The notes: generated from the letters alone by a model not told the origin. A stretch of DNA of 64,000 nt from Streptomyces coffeae (GCF_016741875.1 NZ_JAERRF010000001.1:124001-188000); one strand, 5' to 3'; shown: positions 1 through 8,404, counted from the first letter of the stretch. Made by a program: numbers and translations.

Positions 1-1
1 C

Positions 2-493
2 AAGCGGTTCTTCCGGGACACCAGCTGGGCGGTGCATGTGCCCCGCCGGCTCCAGGAGCTGCGGATCGACCTGGCCAAGGCGAACGAGGAGCTCTTCCAG
101 CGGTTGGACCGGTCGCCGACCACCGCCGAGCTGGCCGAGCATCTGAGCTTGAGTGAGGAGGAAGTCCTCGACGGACTGGTGGCCAGCAACGGTTACCTGA
201 CCACCTCGCTGGACGCCCCCGCCGACCATGAGAACGGCACCACCCGGGTGACCACCTTCGCCGACCGCATCGGTGAACTCGATCCCGCCATGGAGGTCGT
301 GGAGAACCTGCACGCCCTGAAGCCCCTGATGGAGCAGCTCGGCGAGCGGGACCGGCGGATCCTCCAGATGCGGTTCGGGGACGAGATGACCCAGTCCGAG
401 ATCGGCGCCGAGCTGGGTGTCTCCCAGATGCATGTGTCACGGTTGCTCACGAAGGCGCTCACCCGGCTGCGCCGCGGACTGCTCGCCGAATAG
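2..493 (+). CDS. SigB/SigF-family RNA polymerase sigma factor, C-terminal part (5' end outside window)
   Basis: This is the carboxy-terminal two thirds of a sigma-70 factor of the SigB/SigF/SpoIIIG group, which directs RNA polymerase to stress or developmental promoters in streptomycetes. The frame is open from the first bases of the window (KRFFRDTSWAVHVPRR), so the real start lies upstream. The end of region 2, region 3 and region 4 are present. Region 4 carries the helix-turn-helix MTQSEIGAELGVSQMHVSRL. The RDTSW-VPRRLQEL signature is typical of the actinobacterial SigB family. The gene ends at TAG and is followed by a strong hairpin. Which of the many paralogues it is cannot be told from the fragment. 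Confidence 0.93.
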   Translation, partial: KRFFRDTSWAVHVPRRLQELRIDLAKANEELFQRLDRSPTTAELAEHLSLSEEEVLDGLVASNGYLTTSLDAPADHENGTTRVTTFADRIGELDPAMEVVENLHALKPLMEQLGERDRRILQMRFGDEMTQSEIGAELGVSQMHVSRLLTKALTRLRRGLLAE

Positions 494-524
494 CCGCACA
501 GCTGTATAGCCGCATAGCCGATGC

Positions 525-561
525 GTAGGGGCCCGGCCGGAACCTCCGGCCGGGCCCCTAC
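525..561 (+). terminator. Transcription terminator hairpin after the sigma factor gene
   Basis: A perfect 16-bp inverted repeat (arms 525-540 and 546-561, loop AACCT) lies about 30 bp after the sigma stop codon. It has no long U-tract, which is usual for GC-rich actinomycete terminators. Confidence 0.85.
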
Positions 562-656
562 GGCGTACGGCCGCGTACCCCCTGTGGGTGGATGGCGTGG
601 CGTTGTGCGGAAAGGCGAGGCAGCCTTGAAGCACAGAGGTCAGAGGGTGATGAGTC

Positions 657-1010
657 ATGATCCAGCCAGCCGATATCCGTGAGTGGCGCGACCGCGCCGT
701 CGTCGACGAGCAGGGCCGCAAGATCGGTTCACTCGAGGCGATCTACGTGGCCACGACCAACGACGAACCGTATATGGCCACCGTCCGTACCGGGGTGCCC
801 ACCCGCCACCGCCTGGTGTTCGTCCCCGTCGACGACGCGATCGTCGGGCCGGGGTACGTCAAGGTCTCGTACGACCGGTCGAGGGTGAAGAAGGCCCCGT
901 CGATCGGGACGGACGACATCCTGCCCGCGGAGCAGGAGGGGACGATCTTCCAGTACTACGGCAAGCCCTACCAGGCCGCCGCCGGTGAACGGCGGCTCGC
1001 CCGCCGCTGA
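657..1010 (+). CDS. PRC-barrel domain protein
   Basis: A 117-residue soluble protein. The first half (about residues 5-75) matches the PRC-barrel fold: an opening like 'REWRDRAVVDEQGRKIGSLEAIYV' followed by short beta-strand segments with VFVPVDDA. PRC-barrel proteins are small adaptor-like beta-barrels found in photosynthetic reaction centre H subunits, RimM and many streptomycete stress loci. They have no catalytic residues. The tail (ILPAEQEGTIFQYYGKPY) is typical of the Streptomyces version. A GAGGGTGATG ribosome site precedes the ATG. Its closeness to a SigB-type sigma gene suggests stress-linked expression, but that is inference. Confidence 0.85.
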   Translation: MIQPADIREWRDRAVVDEQGRKIGSLEAIYVATTNDEPYMATVRTGVPTRHRLVFVPVDDAIVGPGYVKVSYDRSRVKKAPSIGTDDILPAEQEGTIFQYYGKPYQAAAGERRLARR

Positions 1011-1064
1011 CCCACGGCTTGCCGCTGCCCAAGGCTCGCCGCCGACCCGAGGAGACGTCGCGCC

Positions 1065-1237
1065 GTGGCTCTGTTCCTGTTCCTCGTCATCGTGGCCATG
1101 GCGCTCGGGATCATCGGCACCACGGTGGAGGGGCTGGGCTACCTGCTGGTCATCGGCGCCGTGCTGTTCCCGTGGCCGACGTGATCTTCTCGCTGCTGGG
1201 CTGGGCGCGCCGGACCCGGCGGCGCCGACTGCGATGA
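1065..1237 (+). pseudogene. Small hydrophobic membrane protein gene broken by a frameshift
   Basis: A GTG start 8 bases after a GAGGAGAC ribosome site opens a hydrophobic reading (VALFLFLVIVAMALGIIG...LLVIGAVLF) that stops early at TGA 1182-1184. The missing charged tail (VADVIFSLLGWARRTRRRR) continues in another frame from about 1172 to TGA 1235-1237. Inserting one base near 1170 would rejoin the two into a protein of about 57 residues: one or two membrane helices and an Arg-rich end, like the small 'hydrophobic protein' common in streptomycetes. It is either a real one-base deletion or a sequencing error in a C/G run. The function of the family is unknown. Confidence 0.6.
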
Positions 1238-1606
1238 CGGGGGACAGGGCCCCGCGGCGGCCGTCCCCTTCGGCAGCCACACCCGTCCGTATCCGCCGGG
1301 CACCCTGCGGCCCTCCGGTGACCCGGCGGCGGCCGACCGCCGGGTCCTCGACCACCATCTGCGGTGGAAGGCGTGCTTCGTCCGGCGGGCATCGGCGGTG
1401 AGGACGGCCGGTGTGCGGTGTACACCCCCGACGCCGCCCATCCGTACGTCGCCGAGGCCCGGCCCGCGCCTGCGCCGCCGGGGTGCGGCTCCAGTCGATG
1501 CTGGTGATCAGCCACACCGTAGGGGAGCCATAGCGGCCCCCGGCGGTGCGGCGGCCCGGCCGCGCGGTGGTGGAATTCTCGCTCGCGTCCGGCGGGTTTC
1601 CTCGCT
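1238..1606. other. Non-coding stretch, possibly gene remnants
   Basis: No frame here has a convincing start, ribosome site and family match. Short protein-like pieces occur in different frames, such as VRLQSMLVISHTVGEP ending at TAG 1531-1533. This is what a decayed gene would look like. I could not assign a family. Confidence 0.4.
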
Positions 1607-1786
1607 GTGAGGCGACGAAGGGCCCGGCCCACGGGCGTCGGTACGGGGTGCCGATGCGGTGCGGCGGGCGAGCAGCGCGAGATCAGGCGGGCGCTGGTAC
1701 GGCGCCGGGAGCCGCTGGACCTCGACGCGCTCTCACGGCTGCGCCGCTTCGGCGAGGCGCTGCTGCGCGGTGAGCGGCCGTCGTAA
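1607..1786 (+). pseudogene. Probable remnant of an unidentified gene (C-terminal end only)
   Basis: A frame ending at TAA 1784-1786 reads EIRRALVRRREPLDLDALSR followed by LRRFGEALLRGERPS, a plausible charged helical C-terminus. The frame upstream is poor (Arg/Gly/Cys-rich, GTG at 1607, no ribosome site) and is closed at 1520. It may be the surviving tail of a decayed gene that faced the convergent prenyl-synthase-like gene. I do not recognise the family, and a chance reading frame is possible. Confidence 0.25.
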
Positions 1787-1790
1787 ACGG

Positions 1791-2777
1791 TCAGTCCCCG
1801 TCGGCGGTGGCCCGCCGCACCACCGCCCGGCACAGCTCGTCCAGCGCGGACTTCGCCGGGCCGTCGGGCAGCGGTGACAGGGCGGTGCGGGCCGCCTGCG
1901 CCTGGCGGACCGCCTCCCGGCGGACCTCCGCAAGCACCGGATGGGCCCGCAGCCGGGCCACCGCCTCCGCGTGCCGTTCCCATTCGGCGGGTCCGGCGGT
2001 GAGCAGGTCGTACAGCTCCTGGTCCCCGTTCGCCCCACCCCGCGACCGCAGCAGCAGAAGCGGCAGCGTGGGGCGGCGGTCCGGGGACAGGGCGTCCGCG
2101 GACCGGGCCGTGTCCGCCTCGGCGGTCAGCCGGTGGGCGACGCCCAGCCGCTCGCCGTAGTGGTCGAGGGCGTCGGCGACGGCCGGAGGGGCCCCGGCGG
2201 TCATCGCGCCGAGCCGCCCGGAGACGGCGGTGAGCGAACCGCACCGGCCGGTCAGCACCGCCAGGTGGTGGGCGACCGGATCATGGCCGTCCGGTGGCCC
2301 GGCCGTCTCCAGGATCTGGCCGGTGACCAGCTGTTTGAACGCTGCGGCCTGGAGCCGTACGGCCTGTGGGCCCAGCCCCGCCAGCAGATGCGAGGCGCGG
2401 GCGAAGAGGAAGTCGCCGGTGAGGACGGCGACGGTGTTGTCCCAGTTGGCGTCCGGGGCGGGACCGGCGGCGCCGGGGCCCCGGCGGCGTACGCCCGTCT
2501 CGTCCCGCACCTCGTCGTGGAGTTGCGTCGCCCGGTGGGTCAGCTCGACGACAACGGCCGCGGGCACCACCCCGGGCGCGTCCGGATCGCCGAACCGCGC
2601 GGCCAGCAGCACCAGCAGCGGCATCAGGCGGGGGCCGCGCGCGCTCAGGCGCCGCCGCGCGGCCTCGGTGATGAACGGCACATCGCTCCGGGTGGCCCTC
2701 AACAGGCCCTCCTCGACCGCCGTGTGCCCGGCGCTGAGCCCGGCGTCCAGCGTGCGGTCCCACACGGTCGGCTGCAT
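1791..2777 (-). CDS. Polyprenyl synthetase-like protein, catalytically degenerate
   Basis: A 328-residue all-alpha protein of the trans-isoprenyl diphosphate synthase family, which normally condenses IPP with allylic diphosphates. The first Asp-rich motif is recognisable but altered: LHDEVRDE (near residue 88) where active enzymes have DDxxD. The second Asp-rich motif is lost: the segment AHRLTAEADTARSADALSPD stands where DDxxD would be, followed by the familiar PTLPLLLL helix. Since both motifs bind the Mg-diphosphate, chain elongation is doubtful. It is the last gene of a minus-strand run, 37 bp after the histidine kinase. A role as a lipid-binding or regulatory subunit is speculative. Confidence 0.8.
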   Translation of the reverse strand: MQPTVWDRTLDAGLSAGHTAVEEGLLRATRSDVPFITEAARRRLSARGPRLMPLLVLLAARFGDPDAPGVVPAAVVVELTHRATQLHDEVRDETGVRRRGPGAAGPAPDANWDNTVAVLTGDFLFARASHLLAGLGPQAVRLQAAAFKQLVTGQILETAGPPDGHDPVAHHLAVLTGRCGSLTAVSGRLGAMTAGAPPAVADALDHYGERLGVAHRLTAEADTARSADALSPDRRPTLPLLLLRSRGGANGDQELYDLLTAGPAEWERHAEAVARLRAHPVLAEVRREAVRQAQAARTALSPLPDGPAKSALDELCRAVVRRATADGD

Positions 2778-2780
2778 GCA

Positions 2781-2810
2781 CAGAAATGTCTCATATGCCG
2801 TCAGAAATGT
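2781..2810. repeat. Two CAGAAATGT direct repeats in front of the prenyl-synthase-like gene
   Basis: CAGAAATGT occurs at 2781-2789 and 2802-2810, 21 bp apart (two helical turns), in the short gap between the kinase stop and the start codon of the next gene. The arrangement is operator-like. The repeats also lie where a ribosome site would be expected. Confidence 0.35.
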
Positions 2811-2814
2811 GGGC

Positions 2815-4428
2815 TCATGGGCCGGTCGGGACGGTGGCCCGGATCCGGCTTCCCCGGCCCGGGCTGCTGTCCACGTTCAGGGTGCCGCCGACCTCGCGGG
2901 CCCGCTCCCGCATGGAGCGCAGCCCCAGATGGCCGGGGAAGGAGCCCTGGCAGTCGAAGCCGACACCGTCGTCGGCGACCGTCAACGTCACGGTGCCCGG
3001 ACCACTGAGCAGATGGAGGGTGACGTTCCGGGCGCGGGAGTGCTTGGCCACGTTGTGCAGCGACTCCTGGGCGATCCGGAACAGCGCGTGCTTGGCCTCG
3101 GGCGTGGTCTCCGGCTCGTCCCCGAGCCGGGCCTCGGCCGCGATACCGTACCGGTCCCGCAGCGCCTCCACATGCCGGGTGAGCGCGGCGACCAGCCCCT
3201 CGCCCTCCAGCGACTCGGGCCGCAGCTCGCACAGCAGCGTCCGGGTCTCGGCGATGGCGACGTCCGCGAGCCGCCGGATGTACTCGATCGGCTCGGCGAG
3301 CTGGGCGAGTTCGGCCAGTCCGGCCGGTCCCGCGAGATCGCGCTCCAGCAGCTCCCGGGCGGTACGGGCGCCGAGCGCGATGCCGTACAGCGCCTGGGAG
3401 ACCGAATCGTGCAGTTCGCGGGAGATCCGTCGGCGCTCCTCGCGCACCGCCTTCTCCTGGGCGGCCGAGCCCAGCCGGTCCCGCTCCACGGCGCACACCG
3501 CATGCCCGGCGATCACCTCCAGGACGGTGAGATCGGTGTCGGCGGGGTCGCGGCCCGCGGGGAAGTGGCAGCACATCGCCCCGATCGCGGTGCCCTCGCG
3601 CAGCAGCGGCCAGGCGGCCACCGCGCCCCGGGCGGGGCCATCACCGGCCGTGCCGCCGCTGCCGTCGTGGATCACCGGGGCCGTTCCGGCGATCGCCTCC
3701 AGCGCGGGTCTGCGCGAGGGCGGGGTGTGGCCGTGGCCGCCGCCCGCCATCCGCAGCGTCGTCCCCGTGCCGGGCTCGAGCAGATAGACGGTGCAGCTCG
3801 CGGCGCCGGTACGGGCCACCGCACCCGCGGCCAGGGAATCCAGGGTGCGCCGTACCGCACTGTGTCCGGCGGCGGCCGAGGCCAGCCGGCGCAGCTGGTC
3901 CCGGTGGCGGATCCGGGCGACCGCGTGCCCGGCGCTCGGCACGAACCGCTCGACGGTCCGCACATCGGCGCGGGTGAGCCGGCGGCCGCCGGGACGGCTG
4001 GCCACCTCGATCACCCCCACCGGCTGGCCGCGCACCACCAGGGGCGCGTCCAGTACCGAGGTCAGGGCCGTGTCATGGGGGATCCGGCGGTAGCGGGGCG
4101 GCCGCCGCTCACCGCCGGACAGGGTGGGCCGTCCGGCGCGGATCGCCTGGCGGGCGGGGGCGGAGCCGCCGGGGGTCAGCGGTCCGCGCGGGGTGACCGC
4201 CGGGGTGCCGTCGGTGACCCGTACCGCCAGCACGTCGTCGGGCTCCAGCACCATCACGCGGGTCATATCGGCGCCCAGCGCCTCGCGCAGTCCGCGGGCG
4301 ATCAGCCGCAGCACGGTATCGCCGGTCGCGCCCGCCAGGAGGTGTTCGGTGACCTCGGCGAGCGCCGCCCTGGAGCGCCGCCGCCGTCCGATCAGGATCC
4401 CGTGTCCGCCGATCACGCCGACCACCAC
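2815..4428 (-). CDS. GAF-domain sensor histidine kinase (NarL/DevS-type)
   Basis: A 537-residue cytoplasmic sensor kinase. The first 300 residues contain GAF-like sensor modules (for example VLDAPLVVRGQPVGVIEVASR). The HisKA_3 dimerisation helix follows with the phospho-acceptor His in RRRISRELHDSVSQALYG, then an HATPase_c domain with N-box NVAKHSRA and G-box DDGVGF...GLRSMRERA. No membrane segment is visible, so it probably senses a soluble ligand, gas or redox state. It starts at GTG 4428 and overlaps the stop of the upstream response regulator by 16 bases, so the two are translationally coupled and are the likely cognate pair. Confidence 0.93.
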   Translation of the reverse strand: MVVGVIGGHGILIGRRRRSRAALAEVTEHLLAGATGDTVLRLIARGLREALGADMTRVMVLEPDDVLAVRVTDGTPAVTPRGPLTPGGSAPARQAIRAGRPTLSGGERRPPRYRRIPHDTALTSVLDAPLVVRGQPVGVIEVASRPGGRRLTRADVRTVERFVPSAGHAVARIRHRDQLRRLASAAAGHSAVRRTLDSLAAGAVARTGAASCTVYLLEPGTGTTLRMAGGGHGHTPPSRRPALEAIAGTAPVIHDGSGGTAGDGPARGAVAAWPLLREGTAIGAMCCHFPAGRDPADTDLTVLEVIAGHAVCAVERDRLGSAAQEKAVREERRRISRELHDSVSQALYGIALGARTARELLERDLAGPAGLAELAQLAEPIEYIRRLADVAIAETRTLLCELRPESLEGEGLVAALTRHVEALRDRYGIAAEARLGDEPETTPEAKHALFRIAQESLHNVAKHSRARNVTLHLLSGPGTVTLTVADDGVGFDCQGSFPGHLGLRSMRERAREVGGTLNVDSSPGRGSRIRATVPTGP

Positions 4429-5111
4429 TGCTCCCTCGTCGTCGCTTCCAGCTCCTCGGGCGGGCTGATCTCACCGGCCGGGACCAGGCCCGACTGCACC
4501 GCGTAGACCGCGGCCTGGGTCCGGCTGTGCACGCCCAGCTTGGTCAGGATGTGGCTGACGTAGGTCTTCACCGTCTGCTGGCCGATCCGCAGATCGCGGG
4601 CGATCTCCTTGTTGGCCTTGCCGCGGGCGAGCATGGTCAGCACCTCGGTCTCCCGCTCGGTGAGCTGCTCCGGGCCGCTGGGGTCCCTGACCTGGCCCAT
4701 CAGCCGGGAGATCGCGGCGGGGGAGACATGGATCTGGCCCGCGGCGGCGGCCTTGACCGCGTTCCTGAGGTCGTCGGCCTCGGCGTTCTTCAGCAGGAAG
4801 CCGATCGCCCCGGCCCGTACCGCGCCCATGACCATGGCGTCGTCGAGCGAACTGGTCAGCGCCACCACCTCGACCTCGGGCAGGTCCTGGCGGATCTCCG
4901 CGGTGGCCGAGACCCCGTCCATCACGGGCATCAGCAGGTCCATCAGGACGACGTCGGGGCACAGCTCCCGGGCCAGCCGTACGGCCTCCCGGCCGTTGGT
5001 CGTCTCACCGACCACCTTGATGTCGTTGTCGAGCCCGAGGATCATGCGCAGGCCCTGGCGGACCACCGCATGGTCGTCGGCGATGAGAACGCGAAGCGCC
5101 ACTTGGCTCAC
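4413..5111 (-). CDS. LuxR/NarL-type response regulator
   Basis: A 232-residue DNA-binding response regulator. The receiver domain (1-120) has the acidic pair D12-D13, phospho-acceptor D58 (VLMDLLMP), Thr in ALTSS and Lys in FLLKNAE. The LuxR helix-turn-helix occupies about 155-215 (LTERETEVLTMLARGKANKEIA). The start is taken at GTG 5111 (VSQVALRVLIADDHAV) because the receiver fold begins there. The open frame continues upstream to 5486 only as Pro/Arg-rich sequence overlapping the neighbouring gene. Its partner is probably the GAF kinase that overlaps its 3' end. Confidence 0.94.
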   Translation of the reverse strand: MSQVALRVLIADDHAVVRQGLRMILGLDNDIKVVGETTNGREAVRLARELCPDVVLMDLLMPVMDGVSATAEIRQDLPEVEVVALTSSLDDAMVMGAVRAGAIGFLLKNAEADDLRNAVKAAAAGQIHVSPAAISRLMGQVRDPSGPEQLTERETEVLTMLARGKANKEIARDLRIGQQTVKTYVSHILTKLGVHSRTQAAVYAVQSGLVPAGEISPPEELEATTREQWWSA

Positions 5112-5370
5112 CTGCCCAGGGAACGGGACGGTCGCGATCGCCGGGGCGAACGTGACCGTCGGGGCGGACGGGGGACGGGGCCCCGGCTCGGGGGCCATCG
5201 GATCCGCGTAAGGACTCGCATGGGGAGGGAACCCGGCTCGGCGTGCCGGGAATTCCACCTGAAGGGGGACTTTGTCCCCCATCCGGTCCCCCTCTGGCAT
5301 CGCCCCATACGGTGGAGGCCCGCAGGGCCGGTCAGCCGGGCCGTACGGGCCGATGGCCTCCCCGGGGACG

Positions 5371-6066
5371 TCAGCCGTCGGACCCGGGCCGTTCGGGCTG
5401 CGCGGGCTTGAAGCCGAATTCGGCGGCCTTGGCGACCGCCTCCAGCTGGGAGCGCGCCTCCAGCTTCTCCAGGATCTTGCGCACATGGGTGCGCACGGTG
5501 GCGTAGCTGATGCTCAGATGCTCCGCGACGGCCCGGTTGTCCAGACCCTGGCTCATCAGCGTGAGGATCTCCTGCTCGCGCTTGGTCAGGGACTCCAGCC
5601 GCTCGGTCTGCGCGGCGGAGGACCGGGCGGTCTCGCGGTGCCGGGCCAGCACCTCCACCAGGGTGCTGGCCGGGATGAGGGTCTCGCCCTCGGCGGCCGA
5701 GCGGATGGCCGCGGCGATCTCGTCGCCGCTCGCCGATTTGAGCAGATAGCCGCAGGCGCCCGCCTCCACCGCGGCCAGCAGCGCCGGGTCACTGGCGTCG
5801 GCGCTGAGGATCACGATGGCGGTCGACGGATCGTGGGCCCGGATGCTGGCGGCCGCGTCGGCGCCGGTGCCGTCGGGCAGCCGGAAGTCGACCAGTGCCA
5901 CATCGGGCTTCAGCTCCTTGGCCATGGCTACGGTCTCGGCGACCGAGTCGGCCCAGCCGACCACCGTCAGGTCCGCGTACTCGGCCAGCAGGGCCCACAG
6001 CCCCTCGGCCACCACCCGGTGGTCCTCGACGATCAGCACCTTGGTCAGATCCGCCGGTGCGGTCAC
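5371..6066 (-). CDS. LuxR/NarL-type response regulator
   Basis: A 231-residue response regulator with receiver residues E14-D15, D60 (VALVDFRLPDG), Ser in ILSAD and Lys in YLLKSAS. The LuxR helix-turn-helix lies near 160-220 (LTKREQEILTLMSQGLDNRAVAEHLSIS). Its ATG overlaps the stop of the REC-PAS-kinase gene (ATGA at 6063-6066), so that kinase is its likely partner. About 260 bp separate it from the next regulator, enough for a separate promoter. The two regulators differ in recognition helices, so they probably bind different sites. Confidence 0.94.
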   Translation of the reverse strand: MTAPADLTKVLIVEDHRVVAEGLWALLAEYADLTVVGWADSVAETVAMAKELKPDVALVDFRLPDGTGADAAASIRAHDPSTAIVILSADASDPALLAAVEAGACGYLLKSASGDEIAAAIRSAAEGETLIPASTLVEVLARHRETARSSAAQTERLESLTKREQEILTLMSQGLDNRAVAEHLSISYATVRTHVRKILEKLEARSQLEAVAKAAEFGFKPAQPERPGSDG

Positions 6067-7970
6067 GGCTGTACGTCCCCTTCCGGGGGACCCAGTGGGT
6101 CCAGGGCGGGTGGCCGCACCTCACCGAGCGGCACCCAGAACTCCACGGTGGTGCCCGAGCCCGGCGCGCTCTCGATACGGCACCAGCCGCCCGCGATCTG
6201 GGCCCGCTCCTGGATCAGGGAGAGGCCGAGATGGCCGGGGCGGGACTCCACCTCCAGCGGGTTGTAGCCCTCGCCGTCGTCGACGATCCGCACCAGACAG
6301 CCCTCGTCGAGCCCGAGCAGCTGTACATGGACCGTCTTCGCCCGCGCGTGCTTGCGCACGTTCATCAGGGCTTCCTGCGCGGTCCGGTAGATCAGCGCCA
6401 TGGTCTCCGGCGGGGGCTTGACCGTGAGCCGGTCCTCCAGCCGGTAGGTGACCCCGGTCTCGGTGCGTATCTGCTCCAGCAGTCCGCGCAGCGCCCCGGC
6501 CAGACAGCCGTGCTCCAGGCTGGAGGGGCGCAGATCGAAGATCAGCTGCCGCAGTCTGCTGAGCGAGAGCTTGAGGGTCTCGTCCAGCTTCTCCATCACC
6601 CGCTGCTCCTCGGGGTCCCGCAGTCGCCGGCGCAGCTGCTGGAGCCGGAGGCTGGCCGCGGTGATCACCTGGATGGTGTCGTCGTGGATATCGGCGGCGA
6701 TCCGCCCGCGTTCGGCCTCCTGGGCGTGGACCAGATGGCTCAGCAGCGCCTGACGGTCGCGATCGGTGACCTCCAGCAGCTCCAGGCTGCGCTCCAGGAC
6801 GAACTGGGCGCGCTGCACCTCGGTGATGTCCCGGATGGTGAGGACGGTCAGCAGCCCCTCCTCGGTGCGCAGCGGGCTGATGCTGATGTCGGCCGGGAAC
6901 TGCTTGGCGTCGCTGCGGCGGCCCACCAGCTCCATGCTGTGGCCGACCGGCTGTTCCACGGTGTCGTCCCATTCGCGCAGCGAGATGGTGAGCGGCTGGT
7001 CGGGGAGGAGCGCCTCCACGGCGCGGCCGATCAGATGGTCGCGGTCGTAGCCGAAGAGGGCTTCGGTGCGGTTGTTGGCGGCCTGGATCCGCCCGGCGGA
7101 GTCCACGATCACCATCGCGTCCGGGGAGGACTCGATGAGCTGGCGGAACCGGCTCTCGGCGGCCCGCAGCTGGCTGAGGTCGGAGACGAAGACAACGCAC
7201 CGGGGCCGCTTGCCCTGGAGGTGGCCGCCGCTGAACTGGGCGGGGAACTCGGCGCCGTCGCGGCGGCGGCCGGACATCGCGGACGGCGCGGTGAAGACCC
7301 GGCCGATCAGCTGCTCGGAGGCGGCCCGGAAGTGTTCGGGAACCAGGTCCCGCAGCCGCTTGTCGCGCAGCTCGGCCGAGCTGTAGCCGAACATGTGCCG
7401 GACGTGGGCGTTGGCGTACTCGATCCGGCCGCGGGAGCCGAGGACCAGGACGCCGCACGGGGCGTGGCCGAGCAGTTCGAGGTAGGACTCCTCCAGGCGG
7501 CTGCCCACCAGGTCCTCGAAGCGCCAGGAGGCGCGGTCGGCGCGGCGCATCGGTTCGGCGCAGTCGGCGAGCAGTTCCGCGGACATGCTGAACTGGTCGC
7601 GCGCGGCCCGGATGATCGCCTCGAGGATCTCCTCGGCCGGAGTGCCCTTGACCAGGTAGCCGCTGGCCCCGACGGCGAGCATGTTGAGGACGGTCTCGCG
7701 GTCGCCGTGGGCGGACAGCGCGACCACCCGGGCGCCGGGGACTTGGTCGCGGATGGCGCGGACACTGCCCGGGGCGTCGCCCTTGGGCATGTGTACGTCC
7801 ATGATCACGACCTTGGGGCGGTGCTCGACCGCGGAGCGCACGGCCTGTTCGTGGTCGATGGCCAGTCCGACGAGTTCCAGGTCCGGGTGGGAGTCGATGA
7901 GGTCCGCGAGTGCCTCCCGGACGGCCGGGTCGTCATCCGCCACCACCACGTCGATCCGGTTGTCGCCCAT
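6063..7970 (-). CDS. Receiver-PAS-PAS-histidine kinase fusion protein
   Basis: A 635-residue multidomain signalling protein. Residues 1-125 are a complete receiver (D12-D13-D14, phospho-site D58 in VIMDVHMP, Lys in YLVKG). Two PAS modules follow (about 150-275, LLGHAPCGVLVLGSRGRIEYAN; about 280-400, LIESSPDAMVIVDSAGRIQAAN). Next come a HisKA_3 helix with His in RGRIAADIHDDTIQVI (about residue 425) and HATPase_c (N-box NVRKHARA, G-box DDGEGYN...GLSLIQERA). No membrane helices are seen. A receiver in front of the kinase means its activity can itself be set by another kinase, so it works as a relay node. It overlaps the downstream regulator by 4 bases. Confidence 0.93.
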   Translation of the reverse strand: MGDNRIDVVVADDDPAVREALADLIDSHPDLELVGLAIDHEQAVRSAVEHRPKVVIMDVHMPKGDAPGSVRAIRDQVPGARVVALSAHGDRETVLNMLAVGASGYLVKGTPAEEILEAIIRAARDQFSMSAELLADCAEPMRRADRASWRFEDLVGSRLEESYLELLGHAPCGVLVLGSRGRIEYANAHVRHMFGYSSAELRDKRLRDLVPEHFRAASEQLIGRVFTAPSAMSGRRRDGAEFPAQFSGGHLQGKRPRCVVFVSDLSQLRAAESRFRQLIESSPDAMVIVDSAGRIQAANNRTEALFGYDRDHLIGRAVEALLPDQPLTISLREWDDTVEQPVGHSMELVGRRSDAKQFPADISISPLRTEEGLLTVLTIRDITEVQRAQFVLERSLELLEVTDRDRQALLSHLVHAQEAERGRIAADIHDDTIQVITAASLRLQQLRRRLRDPEEQRVMEKLDETLKLSLSRLRQLIFDLRPSSLEHGCLAGALRGLLEQIRTETGVTYRLEDRLTVKPPPETMALIYRTAQEALMNVRKHARAKTVHVQLLGLDEGCLVRIVDDGEGYNPLEVESRPGHLGLSLIQERAQIAGGWCRIESAPGSGTTVEFWVPLGEVRPPALDPLGPPEGDVQP

Positions 7971-7972
7971 CG

Positions 7973-8404
7973 CTACCCACCTCCCTTGAGGACGGCACCC
8001 TGGAGTTCGCGGGTGCTGAGTTCATCGCGGCGGCAGTGCGCCAGTGACGGCATGACCGCGGCCAGTGGCGCGACCAGCACGTTGTAGTGACTTCCGATGC
8101 GGTCGCACACGGCGACGGCCGCCGCGGCGTCCCACACCGCGGCCCAGAAGGCCCAGTCGCTCCGGTGGTGGTGCTGCGCCGTGTCCAGGGCGGCCCGGCG
8201 GGCCACCGAGGCGGCCACAAGGATCCGGTACCGCTCCACATCGGTCGTGGTGCGGTGGACCTCCGCCCATCCCTCGGCACGGGTCTGGCTGGAGGTCTGC
8301 TTCCACAGATCGGCCACCCGGTCGATTTCCTCCGGCGAGAGGTCCTCGATATGGGTCAGGAATTGCAGGACTCTTCGCGAGTTCGGGCCGAAAATAACAC
8401 TCAT
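7973..8404 (-). CDS. Conserved hypothetical protein, first gene of the signalling cluster
   Basis: A 143-residue soluble, helical protein beginning MSVIFGPNSRRVLQFLTHIED. The start at 8404 is chosen for a GGAG ribosome site 7 bases upstream. Longer readings to 8650 are Arg/Gly-rich and unlikely. No known domain is recognised. A conserved-looking segment DWAFWAAVWDAAAAVAVCDR suggests a four-helix bundle. It ends 2 bases before the start of the REC-PAS-kinase fusion, so the two are co-translated, and it may be an accessory sensor or scaffold for that kinase (inference). Confidence 0.75.
   Translation of the reverse strand: MSVIFGPNSRRVLQFLTHIEDLSPEEIDRVADLWKQTSSQTRAEGWAEVHRTTTDVERYRILVAASVARRAALDTAQHHHRSDWAFWAAVWDAAAAVAVCDRIGSHYNVLVAPLAAVMPSLAHCRRDELSTRELQGAVLKGGG

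Noticed and set aside
2230..4506. 758-codon plus-strand open frame
   Set aside because: Antisense to the GAF histidine kinase and prenyl-synthase-like gene; low-complexity product.
5112..5486. N-terminal extension of the first response regulator
   Set aside because: Pro/Arg-rich and overlapping the second regulator. The receiver fold begins at GTG 5111.
5895..8087. 730-codon plus-strand open frame
   Set aside because: It is the mirror frame of the REC-PAS-kinase gene. High GC3 removes stops from the antisense frame; composition is Gly/Arg/His-rich with no family match.
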